Origin: Ensifer sesbaniae
Lineage (GTDB): Bacteria > Pseudomonadota > Alphaproteobacteria > Rhizobiales > Rhizobiaceae
Reading direction: 5' to 3'
Assembly: GCF_013283665.1 (NCBI RefSeq)
Contig: NZ_JABEKU010000001.1
Location: 3,479,137-3,543,136 of the forward strand
DNA: 64,000 bases
Shown: one piece after another, positions 41,324 through 50,399 of the stretch
Numbering within the stretch: position 1 is the first letter of the stretch
How the letters are laid out: the number at the start of each line of letters is the position of its first letter
Position numbers and translations under genes: made by a program
Notes under the pieces: model-generated
Seen by the model: the letters and a program-made list of their open reading frames with translations, nothing else
What the model was told of the DNA's origin: nothing
Databases searched by the model: none

Positions 41324-42019
41324 TTGAAAGGCCCGCCCTTGACCACCTGGCTCCCACTGATGCTGGAATCTCTGCCGTCCCTGCTCTGGGCCGGCCTGAC
41401 CTTTACCATCCCGCTGACCCTGCTTTCCTTCATTTTCGGTCTGATCCTCGGCCTCGTCACGGCCGTGGCCCGTCTCTTCGGGCCGGCACCGGTTTCCTTG
41501 ATCGCCCGCTTTTACGTCTGGGTGATCCGGGGCACGCCGTTGCTCGTCCAGCTCTTCGTGATCTTCTACGGGCTCCCCAGCGCCGGCATCCTGCTCGATG
41601 CCTTCACCGCCGCCCTCATCGGCTTCTCCTTGAACGTCGGCGCCTATTCGTCCGAAGTCATTCGCGCCGTCATCTCGTCGGTGCCGCGCGGGCAATGGGA
41701 AGCGGCCTACTCCATCGGCATGAGTTGGAGCCAGGCGATGCGCCGCACCATCCTGCCGCAGGCGACCCGCGTCGCCGTGCCGCCCTTGTCGAACACCTTC
41801 ATCTCGCTGGTGAAGGACACGTCGCTTGCCGCGGCGATTACCGTGCCGGAGATGTTCCAGACCGCGCAGCGCATCGTCGCCACCACTTACGAGCCGCTGA
41901 TCCTCTATATCGAGGCGGCGCTGATCTATCTTGCCATGAGCTCCGTGCTCTCCGCCCTGCAAGTGCGGCTGGAGCGCCGTTTCGCCCGCTATGGCGGCTT
42001 TCTGGAGGCACGCGCATGA
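41324..42019 (+). CDS. Amino-acid ABC importer, permease
   Basis: A 231-residue permease of the HisM/GlnP type with about five helices and the EAA loop EAAYSIGMSWSQAMRRTILPQATR. RGTPLLVQLFVIFYGLP is the usual motif of amino-acid permeases. One permease gene is present, so it would work as a homodimer, as in cystine importers. No in-frame ATG precedes the first helix; I use TTG at 41324, but TTG at 41339 or ATG at 41360 are alternatives. The stop overlaps the ATG of the ATPase gene by four bases. Confidence 0.9.
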   Translation: MKGPPLTTWLPLMLESLPSLLWAGLTFTIPLTLLSFIFGLILGLVTAVARLFGPAPVSLIARFYVWVIRGTPLLVQLFVIFYGLPSAGILLDAFTAALIGFSLNVGAYSSEVIRAVISSVPRGQWEAAYSIGMSWSQAMRRTILPQATRVAVPPLSNTFISLVKDTSLAAAITVPEMFQTAQRIVATTYEPLILYIEAALIYLAMSSVLSALQVRLERRFARYGGFLEARA

Positions 42020-42777
42020 TCGAGCTCTCCCATATCGAAAAGCGCTTCGGCGACAATCTCGTGCTGAAGGATATCTCCGTGACGCTCGCCGAAGGCACGG
42101 TGACGGCGCTGGTCGGCCCGTCCGGCGGCGGCAAGAGCACACTGCTGCGCTGCATCAATCTCTTGGAGACCCCGACCTCCGGTTCGATCCGCCTCGGCGA
42201 CGAGAGGATCGAGTTCTCTCCCGGCCACAAGATCGGCTGGGCGGCGACCCAGCGGCTGCGTCGGCAGACCGGCATGGTATTCCAGAATTTCCAGCTCTTT
42301 CCGCACCAGACTGCCCTCGGCAACGTCATGGAGGGCCTCGTCACCGTGCTGAAATGGCCGATCGAAAGGGCGAAGGCGCGCGCGATGGAACTCTTGGAAA
42401 AGGTCGGCATGGCGCACAAGGCCAATGCCTGGCCGGCGACGCTTTCGGGCGGCCAGCAGCAACGTGTCGCGATCGCCCGCGCGCTTGCACCTTCGCCGCG
42501 CGTGCTGCTTTGCGACGAGCCGACCTCCGCGCTCGACCCGGAACTGGCGGAGGAAGTCGTCGAGGTCCTGAACCGGCTTGCCCGCGAGGGCACGACCATG
42601 GTGATGGCCACCCACGACCTCAGGCTTGCCTCGCGCGTCGCCGACAAGGTGATCTTCCTCGACGGCGGCGTCATCGTCGAAAGCGGTGCGCCGAAGACAA
42701 TCTTCACGGCCCCCGAACGCGAACGCACCAAGAAGTTCATCGCCTCGCTCAGCGCCCCACACGATTACGAGATTTGA
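42016..42777 (+). CDS. Amino-acid ABC importer, ATP-binding protein
   Basis: A 253-residue ABC ATPase of the polar amino-acid class. Walker A GPSGGGKST lies at residues 35-43, the Q-loop is MVFQNFQLFPH, the signature is LSGGQQQRVAIARALA, and Walker B is VLLCDEPTSALDPEL. The insert GDERIEFSPGHKIGW after the Walker A helix is seen in cystine-type members (YecC/TcyN). It overlaps the permease gene as ATGA. It energises uptake of the amino acid bound by the protein encoded at 40460. Confidence 0.95.
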   Translation: MIELSHIEKRFGDNLVLKDISVTLAEGTVTALVGPSGGGKSTLLRCINLLETPTSGSIRLGDERIEFSPGHKIGWAATQRLRRQTGMVFQNFQLFPHQTALGNVMEGLVTVLKWPIERAKARAMELLEKVGMAHKANAWPATLSGGQQQRVAIARALAPSPRVLLCDEPTSALDPELAEEVVEVLNRLAREGTTMVMATHDLRLASRVADKVIFLDGGVIVESGAPKTIFTAPERERTKKFIASLSAPHDYEI

Positions 42778-42923
42778 CGGCAGGGTCAGGCGACTGGTTT
42801 GCCCGGTCACGTCCGGTCGCAGGAGAAAAGCGGCATCCCTCTCGATCGTCATCCTCGGGCTTGATGTTCAGTCCGGAGAGATGGCCGAGCCGACCACTTC
42901 GACAGCAACCTCGCAAAAACAAA

Positions 42924-42951
42924 AAACGGCCGGGCAAAAACCCGGCCGTTT
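42924..42951. terminator. Bidirectional terminator between the importer operon and pyc
   Basis: AAACGGCCGGG pairs perfectly with CCCGGCCGTTT around CAAAAA. A-rich and T-rich flanks allow it to stop transcription from both convergent units. Confidence 0.9.
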
Positions 42952-42973
42952 CTGTTTACAGGAGCAGAAGCCC

Positions 42974-45900
42974 TCAGGCGTCGAAGACGATCAGCAGGTC
43001 CTTGGCGTCGATCTGGTCGCCGGCGCGCACCAGCACTTCGGCGATCGTGCCGTCCTTCTCGGCGTGCAACGCCGTCTCCATCTTCATCGCCTCGATCGAG
43101 AGCAGCACGTCGCCGGCCTTGACCGCCTGGCCGGCGCTGACGGCAACGGTCGAGATGACGCCCGGCATCGGCGCGCCGAGATGGGCTGCATTGCCGCCCT
43201 CGGCCTTGCGGCGAACGGCGCTGGCGGCACTGCGGTTGCGGTCCGGTACCTTGATCAGGCGCGGCTGGCCGTTCAGTTCGAAGAACACCTTGACCATGCC
43301 CTTCTCGTCCGGCTCGCTCTTCGCCTGGTGCAGGATTACCAGCGACTTGCCCTTCTCGATCTCCGGCTGCAACTCCTCGCCCGGCGCGAGCCCGTAGAAA
43401 TAGGCGGGGGTCGGCAGGACGCTGACCGGACCGTAGGTGTCGGCGGCGACCGCATAGTCGGTGAAGACCTTCGGATACATCAGGTAGGAAGCGAACTCGA
43501 AGTCGTCGACCTTGCGCTCGAGCTTGTCCTCGATTGCCTTGCGCTCCGCATCGAGATCGGCCGGCGGCAGCAGCGAGCCCGGAACGGCGGTATAGGGCTT
43601 CTCACCCTTCAGCGCCTTCTTCTGCAGCGCTTCCGGCCAGCCGCCCGGGGGCTGGCCGAGATCGCCCTTCAGCATCGAGACGACCGAATCCGGGAAGGCG
43701 ATGTCCTTCGCCGGGTTCTCGACGTCGGCGACGGTCAGGTCCTGGGAGACCATCATCAGCGCCATGTCGCCGACGACCTTCGAGGACGGCGTCACCTTGA
43801 CGATGTCGCCGAACATCTGGTTGGCGTCGGCATAGGCCTGGGCGACACGGTGCCACTTGGTTTCGAGGCCGAGCGAACGCGCCTGCTCCTTGAGGTTGGT
43901 GAACTGGCCGCCCGGCATTTCGTGCAGGTACACTTCCGATGCCGGTCCCTTGAGGTCGCTTTCGAAGGCGGCGTACTGGTAACGCACCGCTTCCCAATAG
44001 AAGGAAATGCGACGGATCCATTCGGGGTCGAGCCCCGGATCACGCTCCGAGCCGCGAAGCGCCTCGACGATCGAGCCGAGGCAGGGCTGCGAGGTGTTGC
44101 CGGACAAGGCGTCCATCGCCGCATCGACCACGTCGACACCGGTTTCGACGGCAGCAAGGACGGTCGCGGCCGCGATGCCCGAGGTGTCGTGCGTATGGAA
44201 ATGAATCGGCAGATCCGTCGCCTCGCGCAGCGCCTTGAAGAGCACACGCGCGGCCGCCGGCTTCAACAGGCCCGCCATGTCCTTGACGGCGATCATGTGC
44301 GCGCCGGCCTTTTCGAGCTCGGCCGCCAGCGCCGTGTAATACTTGAGATCGTATTTCGGGCGCGCCGAGTTCAGGATATCGCCGGTGTAGCAGATCGCCG
44401 CTTCGCAGATGCGGTTCTCTTCGGCAACGGCCTCCATCGACACCCGCATGTTGTCGACCCAGTTGAGGCAGTCGAAGACGCGGAAGACGTCGATGCCGCC
44501 CTTCGCCGCCTGGCGCACGAAGTATTTGACGACATTGTCCGGGTAATTCTTGTAGCCGACGCCGTTGGCACCGCGCAGAAGCATTTGCAGCAGCAGGTTC
44601 GGCGCGTCCTCGCGAATGCGGGCGAGGCGATCCCAGGGATCTTCGGTGAGGAAGCGCATGGAAACGTCGAAGGTCGCACCGCCCCAGCATTCCAGCGAGA
44701 AGAGCTGCGGCAGCGCGCGGGCATAGGTACCGGCGACACGGGCGATGTCGTGGGTGCGCATGCGGGTCGCAAGCAGCGACTGGTGACCGTCGCGCATTGT
44801 CGTATCGGTCAGGAACACCCGGCTTTCACCGCGCACCCACTCGGCGAACTTCTTCGGGCCGAGTTCGTCGAGCTTCTGCTTGGTACCGGCGGGAATTTCG
44901 CCTTGGATGAACGGCACGACGGGCTTGGCCGCGTCCGCCGGCGGCTTCGGGCGGCCCTTTGCCTCCGGATGGCCGTTGACCGTGACGTCGGCCAGATAGG
45001 TCAAGAGCTTCGTCGCGCGGTCCTGGCGCTTCACCTGCTGGAACAGTTCCGGCGTCGTGTCGATGAAGCGGGTCGTGTAGGTGTTATTGCGGAACTGCTC
45101 GTGGCCGATGATCGCCTCGAGGAAGGTGAGGTTGGTCGCCACACCGCGGATGCGGAATTCGCGCAGCGCCCGGTCCATGCGGCTGATCGCTTCCGCCGGC
45201 GTGCTGCCGGATGCCGTGACCTTGACCAGCAGCGGATCGTAGTAGCGGGTGATGTAGGCGCCGGTATAGGCCGTGCCGCCGTCGAGACGGATGCCGAAGC
45301 CGGCCGCCGAACGATAGCCGGTGATGCGGCCATAGTCCGGGATGAAGTTCTGCTCCGGATCTTCGGTGGTGATGCGGCACTGCAGCGCGTGGCCGTTGAG
45401 GTGGATGTCCGCCTGGTCAGGTACGCCCGATGCCGGTGTACCGATCGCCTCGCCGTCGAGGATGTGGATCTGCGCCTTGACGATGTCGATGCCGGTCACC
45501 ACTTCGGTGACGGTGTGTTCGACCTGGATGCGCGGGTTCACCTCGATGAAGTAGAACTTGCCGGTGTCGGCATCCATCAGATACTCGACCGTGCCGGCGC
45601 CGACATAGTTGGTCGCACGCGCGATCTTCAGCGAATAATTGGCAAGCTCCTGACGCTGCGCGTCGGAGAGATAGGGCGCCGGCGCGCGCTCGACGACCTT
45701 CTGGTTGCGACGCTGGATCGAGCAGTCGCGCTCGAAGAGATGCACGACATTGCCGTGGGTATCACCGAGGATCTGGCTTTCGACGTGGCGGGCGCGCTCG
45801 ACCAGCTTTTCGAGATAGACCTCGTCCTTGCCGAAGGCGGCCTTCGCCTCGCGCTTGGCTTCGGTTACCTCGCGGATCAGGTCCTTCGGGTCGCGGATGG

Positions 45901-46432
45901 CGCGCATGCCGCGGCCGCCGCCGCCCCAGGAGGCCTTGAGCATGACCGGATAGCCGATCTCGGCGGCAAGACGGTGGATTTCCTTTTCGTCGTCCGGCAG
46001 CGGATCGGTGGCCGGCACGACGGGCACGCCGACGGAAATGGCGAGGTTGCGCGCGGCGACCTTGTTGCCGAGCTGGCGCATCGTCTCCGGCCGCGGGCCG
46101 ATGAAGGTGATGCCGGCGGCGTCACAGGCATCGACGAATTCCGGGCTTTCCGAAAGCAGGCCGTAGCCCGGATGGATGGCATCGGCGCCGGAAAGCTTGG
46201 CGACGCGGATCACCTCGTCGATCGACAGGTAGCTTTCGATCGGACCGAGGTCACGGGCAAGGTGCGGGCCGCGGCCGATCTGATAACTTTCGTCCGCCTT
46301 GAAGCGGTGCAGCGCCAGTTTGTCCTCTTCTGCCCATATCGCGACCGTTTTCAGACCGAGTTCGTTTGCAGCGCGGAAAACGCGGATGGCAATTTCAGAA
46401 CGGTTGGCAACAAGGATCTTCGAGATAGGCAA
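42974..46432 (-). CDS. pyc: Pyruvate carboxylase
   Basis: A 1152-residue biotin enzyme that makes oxaloacetate from pyruvate and bicarbonate. Domains in order: biotin carboxylase (about 1-455, with KILVANRSEIAIRVFRAA at the N-terminus and the ATP-grasp glycine loop SWGGGGRGM), carboxyltransferase (about 530-810, with TMRDGHQSLLATRMRT), the linking domain, and the biotin carrier domain with EAMKMET, biotinyl lysine near residue 1117. I chose TTG at 46430-46432, with GAGGAGA just upstream, because it gives the usual rhizobial length; the frame is open 14 codons further to an ATG without a site. Rhizobia rely on this enzyme for growth on sugars. Confidence 0.96.
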   Translation of the reverse strand: MPISKILVANRSEIAIRVFRAANELGLKTVAIWAEEDKLALHRFKADESYQIGRGPHLARDLGPIESYLSIDEVIRVAKLSGADAIHPGYGLLSESPEFVDACDAAGITFIGPRPETMRQLGNKVAARNLAISVGVPVVPATDPLPDDEKEIHRLAAEIGYPVMLKASWGGGGRGMRAIRDPKDLIREVTEAKREAKAAFGKDEVYLEKLVERARHVESQILGDTHGNVVHLFERDCSIQRRNQKVVERAPAPYLSDAQRQELANYSLKIARATNYVGAGTVEYLMDADTGKFYFIEVNPRIQVEHTVTEVVTGIDIVKAQIHILDGEAIGTPASGVPDQADIHLNGHALQCRITTEDPEQNFIPDYGRITGYRSAAGFGIRLDGGTAYTGAYITRYYDPLLVKVTASGSTPAEAISRMDRALREFRIRGVATNLTFLEAIIGHEQFRNNTYTTRFIDTTPELFQQVKRQDRATKLLTYLADVTVNGHPEAKGRPKPPADAAKPVVPFIQGEIPAGTKQKLDELGPKKFAEWVRGESRVFLTDTTMRDGHQSLLATRMRTHDIARVAGTYARALPQLFSLECWGGATFDVSMRFLTEDPWDRLARIREDAPNLLLQMLLRGANGVGYKNYPDNVVKYFVRQAAKGGIDVFRVFDCLNWVDNMRVSMEAVAEENRICEAAICYTGDILNSARPKYDLKYYTALAAELEKAGAHMIAVKDMAGLLKPAAARVLFKALREATDLPIHFHTHDTSGIAAATVLAAVETGVDVVDAAMDALSGNTSQPCLGSIVEALRGSERDPGLDPEWIRRISFYWEAVRYQYAAFESDLKGPASEVYLHEMPGGQFTNLKEQARSLGLETKWHRVAQAYADANQMFGDIVKVTPSSKVVGDMALMMVSQDLTVADVENPAKDIAFPDSVVSMLKGDLGQPPGGWPEALQKKALKGEKPYTAVPGSLLPPADLDAERKAIEDKLERKVDDFEFASYLMYPKVFTDYAVAADTYGPVSVLPTPAYFYGLAPGEELQPEIEKGKSLVILHQAKSEPDEKGMVKVFFELNGQPRLIKVPDRNRSAASAVRRKAEGGNAAHLGAPMPGVISTVAVSAGQAVKAGDVLLSIEAMKMETALHAEKDGTIAEVLVRAGDQIDAKDLLIVFDA

Positions 46433-46550
46433 GTCGGTCTCCTCAATGACTTGAAATTGCGGGAAATGCTGCACCCGCGAAATAAAGTATTAGCGAGTCA
46501 CCGAGCAGAGCGCAATTTCAGATGCGACAGGAAACCGAACGCCTTTGACT

Positions 46551-47291
46551 TTACGAGATCAGCCCGAGCCGGAAGGCGATCGCCACGACGTGATGACGGT
46601 TCTTGCCCTTCAGTTTCTCCTGGATACCGTTCATGTACCAGTCGACCGTGTGGCTCGATATGTCGAGCACCTTGCCGATGTCGTTCGAGGTCATGCCGTC
46701 GGCGAGATAGTTCAGCGCTTCCATTTCGCGCCGCGTCATCTGTACCTCGACGCGCGAGCCGAGCTCGGCCGAGACCTCGGGATCGGACAGCTCCAGCAGC
46801 TTCCAGAACAGCCGCTTGGCGATGGCATCGAACAGGCTGATCTCGACGGGGCTCAGTTCGACGACACGACCACCGACCGTCAGGTTGCCGAGCAGGCCGC
46901 GCCGGCCGTGCACCGGGAAGATATAGCCATCGTAGAGACCGTGGTTGCGGGCCTCGATCATCATGCTTTCCATGCGCTTGCGATGCGGATCGGAGCGGAA
47001 GGCAAACAGCGTGTCGCGCCAGCGAAAGCCTCGCTGCGCATGGCCGAGATAGCGGATGGTCGGATCGATCACCACGAATTTCTTGCGGATATAGATCTGC
47101 GGCCAGCCTTCCGGCCAGCGACCGGCGAGCAGCAGCCGCAGCGGATTGTCATGCGGCTTCGGTTGCCGGACGACGCCGTAGTAGTCGAAGCCGCAGCGAT
47201 CGAGCAGGCGCTCGAATTCCGGAATGATTTCCTCGCGAGTCTTCATCTCCTCCAGAAGCGCGAGAAACTGTACGAGCAGCGTAATGTTCAT
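46551..47291 (-). CDS. LuxR-type regulator with autoinducer-binding domain
   Basis: A 246-residue LuxR protein. The N-terminal autoinducer domain shows the usual conserved positions: Tyr in FDYYGVV, Trp and Tyr in GWPQIYI, the Asp-Pro pair in VVIDPTI, Trp in RGFRWRD, and Gly in GRRGLLGNL. The C-terminal DNA-binding domain is TRREMEALNYLADGMTSNDIGKVLDISSHTVDWYMNGIQEKL. No luxI synthase gene is nearby, so it is a LuxR solo that may sense its own or foreign acyl-homoserine lactones, or another ligand. It lies between pyc and the divergent ndvA. The ATG follows GGAAGGTG. Confidence 0.9.
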   Translation of the reverse strand: MNITLLVQFLALLEEMKTREEIIPEFERLLDRCGFDYYGVVRQPKPHDNPLRLLLAGRWPEGWPQIYIRKKFVVIDPTIRYLGHAQRGFRWRDTLFAFRSDPHRKRMESMMIEARNHGLYDGYIFPVHGRRGLLGNLTVGGRVVELSPVEISLFDAIAKRLFWKLLELSDPEVSAELGSRVEVQMTRREMEALNYLADGMTSNDIGKVLDISSHTVDWYMNGIQEKLKGKNRHHVVAIAFRLGLIS

Positions 47292-47671
47292 GGATCACCT
47301 TCCAGGTAGATGCATATGGTCGCATTTCCGAATCCGGACATAAAGGCACCGTTCAGCGACCATTCATGTTGCACCCGCGATAATCCGTCATACCACGCCC
47401 GGTCTTATGCGAAATATGCAAGAAATCGGAGTTGGCACGATAGATAGCAGACTATGAATATTCTCGCCAAGCTTCGGTTACGAGCGAAACGGGAAAACGA
47501 GTGGCTGTCCATATGTCCGGCTACGGCCTCCCTTGCCGCCTAAGACCGTCTCAGCGCGGCCCCGAATGTACTGCGGTGGACCAAGGCCCGCCAACCGTAC
47601 ATCGAGGACGCGGGTGCATCCGCCGCGGAAAGTCTGCGGCACCAAATCCGGTACCCGGAAGGGGTGAGACA
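47292..47671. other. Divergent regulatory region between the LuxR gene and ndvA
   Basis: About 380 bases with no supported gene. It must hold promoters for both genes. AT-rich patches occur at 47300-47345 and 47400-47470. I looked for a lux box and a sigma-54 site and found no convincing one (see rejected items). Confidence 0.5.
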
Positions 47672-49429
47672 GTGTCATTGTTCCAAGTGTATGCAAGAGC
47701 GCTCCAGTATCTTGCGGCTCACAAGTTTCGTGTCTCGGCGATCGTCCTCGCCAACGTCGTTCTGGCCATCATCACGATTGCCGAACCGGTCCTGTTCGGG
47801 CGCATCATCGACGCCATTTCGTCAAAGGGCGAAGTCACGCCCATGCTGCTCATGTGGGCAGGTCTCGGCGTGTTCAACACCGTCGCCTTCGTGCTTGTCG
47901 CCCGCGAGGCCGACCGGCTGGCCCATGGCCGCCGCGCCACGCTGCTGACGGAAGCCTTCGGCCGTATCGTTTCCATGCCGCTCGCATGGCATAGCCAGCG
48001 CGGCACGTCCAACGCGCTGCACACGCTGCTGCGCGCCTGCGAAACCCTCTTCGGCCTCTGGCTCGAATTCATGCGCCAGCACCTGGCGACTGCCGTGGCG
48101 CTCATGCTGCTCGTTCCGACCGCCTTTTCAATGGATGTGCGCCTCTCGCTCGTGCTCGTCGTGCTCGGCGCGCTCTACGTGCTGATCAGCAAGGTTGTCA
48201 TGGCCCGCACCAAGGAAGGCCAGGCCTCGGTCGAGAACCATTACCATACGGTCTTCTCCCACGTCTCCGACGCCATCAGCAACGTCTCGGTCGTGCACAG
48301 CTACAACCGCATCGAGGCTGAAACCCGCGAACTGAAGAAGTTCACCGAGCGGTTGATCTCCGCCCAGTTCCCGGTGCTCGACTGGTGGGCGCTGGCGAGC
48401 GCGCTGAACCGCGTCGCCTCCACCATTTCGATGATGGCGATCCTCGTCATCGGTACCGTGCTGGTACAGCGCGGCGAGCTCGGCGTCGGCGAAGTCATCG
48501 CCTTCATCGGCTTTGCCAACCTGCTGATCGGCCGTCTCGACCAGATGAAGGCCTTCGTGACGCAGATCTTCGAAGCCCGCGCCAAGCTCGAGGACTTCTT
48601 CAACCTCGAAGACGCCGTCCGCGAACGCGACGAGCCGGCGGGTGCGACCGAACTGCCGCCCGTCGTCGGTGAAGTCGAGTTCCGCAACGTCTCCTTCGAC
48701 TTTGCCAACACGAACCAGGGCGTGCACAACGTCTCCTTCACCGCCAAGGCTGGCCAGACGGTCGCCATCGTCGGCCCGACGGGGGCCGGCAAGACGACCC
48801 TCGTCAACCTGCTGCAGCGCGTCCACGACCCGCGTGACGGCCAGATCCTGATCGACGGCAACGATATCTCGAAGGTCACGCGCAAGTCGCTGCGCCGCTC
48901 GATCGCCACAGTCTTCCAGGATGCGGGCCTGATGAACCGCTCGATCCAGGACAACATTCGCCTCGGCCGTGACGACGCAACGATCGAGGAAGTCATGGCG
49001 GCGGCCGAAGCCGCAGCCGCATGCGACTTCATCGAAAGCCGGACCAATGGTTACGATACGGTCGTCGGCGAGCGCGGCAACCGCCTGTCGGGCGGCGAAC
49101 GCCAGCGTGTGGCGATTGCCCGCGCCATCCTCAAGAATGCGCCGATTCTGGTGCTCGACGAGGCGACCAGTGCGCTCGACGTCGAAACCGAAGCACGCGT
49201 CAAGGATGCGATCGATGCGCTGCGCAAGAACCGCACGACCTTCATCATCGCTCACCGCCTGTCGACGGTGCGCGAGGCCGACCTGGTGATCTTCATGGAT
49301 CAGGGCCGGATCGTCGAAATGGGCGGCTTCAACGAGCTCAGCCAGAGCAACGGCCGCTTTGCAGCCCTGCTGCGCGCCAGCGGCATCCTGACGGACGAAG
49401 ACGTCCGCATGAGCCATACGGCCGCGTAA
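47672..49429 (+). CDS. ndvA: Cyclic beta-1,2-glucan ABC exporter
   Basis: A 585-residue half-transporter with an N-terminal six-helix domain and a C-terminal ATPase, working as a homodimer to export cyclic beta-1,2-glucans to the periplasm. The N-terminus SLFQVYARALQYLAAHKFRV and the first domain match NdvA of Sinorhizobium and ChvA of Agrobacterium. Walker A GPTGAGKTT is near residues 367-375, signature LSGGERQRVAIARAI, Walker B ILVLDEATSALD. The start is GTG at 47672; no better start precedes the conserved N-terminus. In this group loss of the exporter impairs nodule invasion and growth at low osmolarity. A terminator follows. Confidence 0.96.
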   Translation: MSLFQVYARALQYLAAHKFRVSAIVLANVVLAIITIAEPVLFGRIIDAISSKGEVTPMLLMWAGLGVFNTVAFVLVAREADRLAHGRRATLLTEAFGRIVSMPLAWHSQRGTSNALHTLLRACETLFGLWLEFMRQHLATAVALMLLVPTAFSMDVRLSLVLVVLGALYVLISKVVMARTKEGQASVENHYHTVFSHVSDAISNVSVVHSYNRIEAETRELKKFTERLISAQFPVLDWWALASALNRVASTISMMAILVIGTVLVQRGELGVGEVIAFIGFANLLIGRLDQMKAFVTQIFEARAKLEDFFNLEDAVRERDEPAGATELPPVVGEVEFRNVSFDFANTNQGVHNVSFTAKAGQTVAIVGPTGAGKTTLVNLLQRVHDPRDGQILIDGNDISKVTRKSLRRSIATVFQDAGLMNRSIQDNIRLGRDDATIEEVMAAAEAAAACDFIESRTNGYDTVVGERGNRLSGGERQRVAIARAILKNAPILVLDEATSALDVETEARVKDAIDALRKNRTTFIIAHRLSTVREADLVIFMDQGRIVEMGGFNELSQSNGRFAALLRASGILTDEDVRMSHTAA

Positions 49430-49455
49430 GGCGCAAGGCGCTGCAGATGATACGA

Positions 49456-49484
49456 AAGCCCCGGGATAACCCCGGGGTTTTTTT
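49456..49484 (+). terminator. Intrinsic terminator of ndvA
   Basis: CCCCGGG (49459-49465) pairs with CCCGGGG (49471-49477), followed by TTTTTTT. It lies 27 bases after the ndvA stop, before the convergent tag gene. Confidence 0.9.
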
Positions 49485-49495
49485 GTGGAAGGCCG

Positions 49496-50101
49496 TCACG
49501 ACGGACGACGCAAATTCGCGCGCGCCCGATCGACTTCGGATCGCATGACGCAATCCTCCGCATGGTCGTTGACCAGGCCCATCGCCTGCATGAAAGCATA
49601 GACGGTGATGGGGCCGACGAATTTCCAGCCTCGCCTGCGCAGCTCCTTCGACAATGCCTCCGAGGCAGGTGAGGTCGAGCGGCTTTGCGGCCGCGCCTCG
49701 TCATCGACCGGCTCGAACCGCCAGACGAATGCTGCAAGCGAGCCCTCAGCCTCGACCAGCTCGCAGGCGCGTCGTGCATTATTGATGACAGCCTCGATCT
49801 TGCCGCGGTGCCGGACGATACCTGCATCCGCCATCAACCGCGTTACATCGGCCTCATCGAACAGTGCCACTTTGCGGAAATCGAAGCCGGCGAAAGCGGC
49901 CCGGAAACTCTCACGTTTGGCGAGGATGGTGCGCCAGCTCAGGCCCGATTGGAAGCTTTCGAGGCAAAGCTTCTCGAACAACCTGATGTCGTCCACGACC
50001 GGAACGCCCCATTCCTTGTCATGGTAGTCGAGAAACTCGGGCGCTGCGATACACCAGCGGCACCGAAGACGGCCGTCCAGCCCCATAACGCTGCCGCTCA
50101 T
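49496..50101 (-). CDS. tag: DNA-3-methyladenine glycosylase I
   Basis: A 201-residue repair enzyme that removes 3-methyladenine from alkylated DNA. The Tag-family N-terminus is RCRWCIAAPEFLDYHDKEWGVPV, containing the conserved zinc-site cysteines and the base-binding Glu/Trp; ESFQSGLSWRTILAKRESFRAAF follows. The distal HhH-like region ends WKFVGPITVYAFMQAMGLVNDHAEDC. Zinc ligands Cys, His and the C-terminal His/Cys are all visible. The gene is downstream of the YciI protein gene on the same strand (18 bases), so it may be part of that TetR-controlled unit. Confidence 0.94.
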   Translation of the reverse strand: MSGSVMGLDGRLRCRWCIAAPEFLDYHDKEWGVPVVDDIRLFEKLCLESFQSGLSWRTILAKRESFRAAFAGFDFRKVALFDEADVTRLMADAGIVRHRGKIEAVINNARRACELVEAEGSLAAFVWRFEPVDDEARPQSRSTSPASEALSKELRRRGWKFVGPITVYAFMQAMGLVNDHAEDCVMRSEVDRARANLRRPS

Positions 50102-50119
50102 GCCGGCGCCTTCAGGAAA

Positions 50120-50386
50120 TCAAGAGCAGCAACGGTCCGGGTCGATTTCGTAGGTTTCAACGGTTACGATCCCTTGGACGACGAACGGGTCGGCCGCTAT
50201 GCGCGCGTCATAGGCCGCCCGGCTTTCCTGATGAGCGAGAATCGCGCCCCCAGCAGCCTGCTGCAGAGATCCCACGCAAAGGAACACGCCATCGGCGAAA
50301 CCGCGTGCGATCCACTCATTGTGCGCCGCCATGAATTCGGGCGCAGCGGCGCGGTTTTCCGCGAATTTCAGGAAGGTAACGAACAT
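50120..50386 (-). CDS. YciI-like small protein
   Basis: An 88-residue protein of the YciI family (ferredoxin-like fold): FVTFLKFAENRAAAPEFMAAHNEWIARGFADGVFLCVGS, with the conserved His in the middle, then GGAILAHQESRAAYDARIAADPFV, with the family Ser/Asp and DPF. These proteins are thought to be enzymes or sensors with unknown substrates. The ATG at 50384-50386 follows AAGGAG; the long frame upstream is a shadow of the tetR gene. It lies 13 bases after the TetR gene and is probably controlled by it. Confidence 0.85.
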   Translation of the reverse strand: MFVTFLKFAENRAAAPEFMAAHNEWIARGFADGVFLCVGSLQQAAGGAILAHQESRAAYDARIAADPFVVQGIVTVETYEIDPDRCCS

Positions 50387-50399
50387 CGGTGCTCCTTGG

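Noticed and set aside
42686-46840. 1384-codon open frame on the plus strand opposite pyc
   Set aside because: It mirrors pyc codon for codon, with the Asp/Glu/Arg/Ala/Val-rich composition that antisense frames of GC-rich genes have, and shows no family signature. pyc on the minus strand is certain.
47292-47345. Lux box beside the LuxR solo gene
   Set aside because: Only the short ACCT...AGGT symmetry over the ribosome binding site is present; no 18-20 base dyad of lux-box type was found.
46471-47384. Shared string TGCACCCGCGA upstream of both pyc and the LuxR gene
   Set aside because: An 11-base match in a GC-rich 64-kb window can be chance, and the flanks do not align.
47425-47450. TGGCAC sequence upstream of ndvA as a sigma-54 promoter
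   Set aside because: The GG and GC elements are 11 bases apart instead of 10 and the -12 part reads ATAGCA, not TTGCA.
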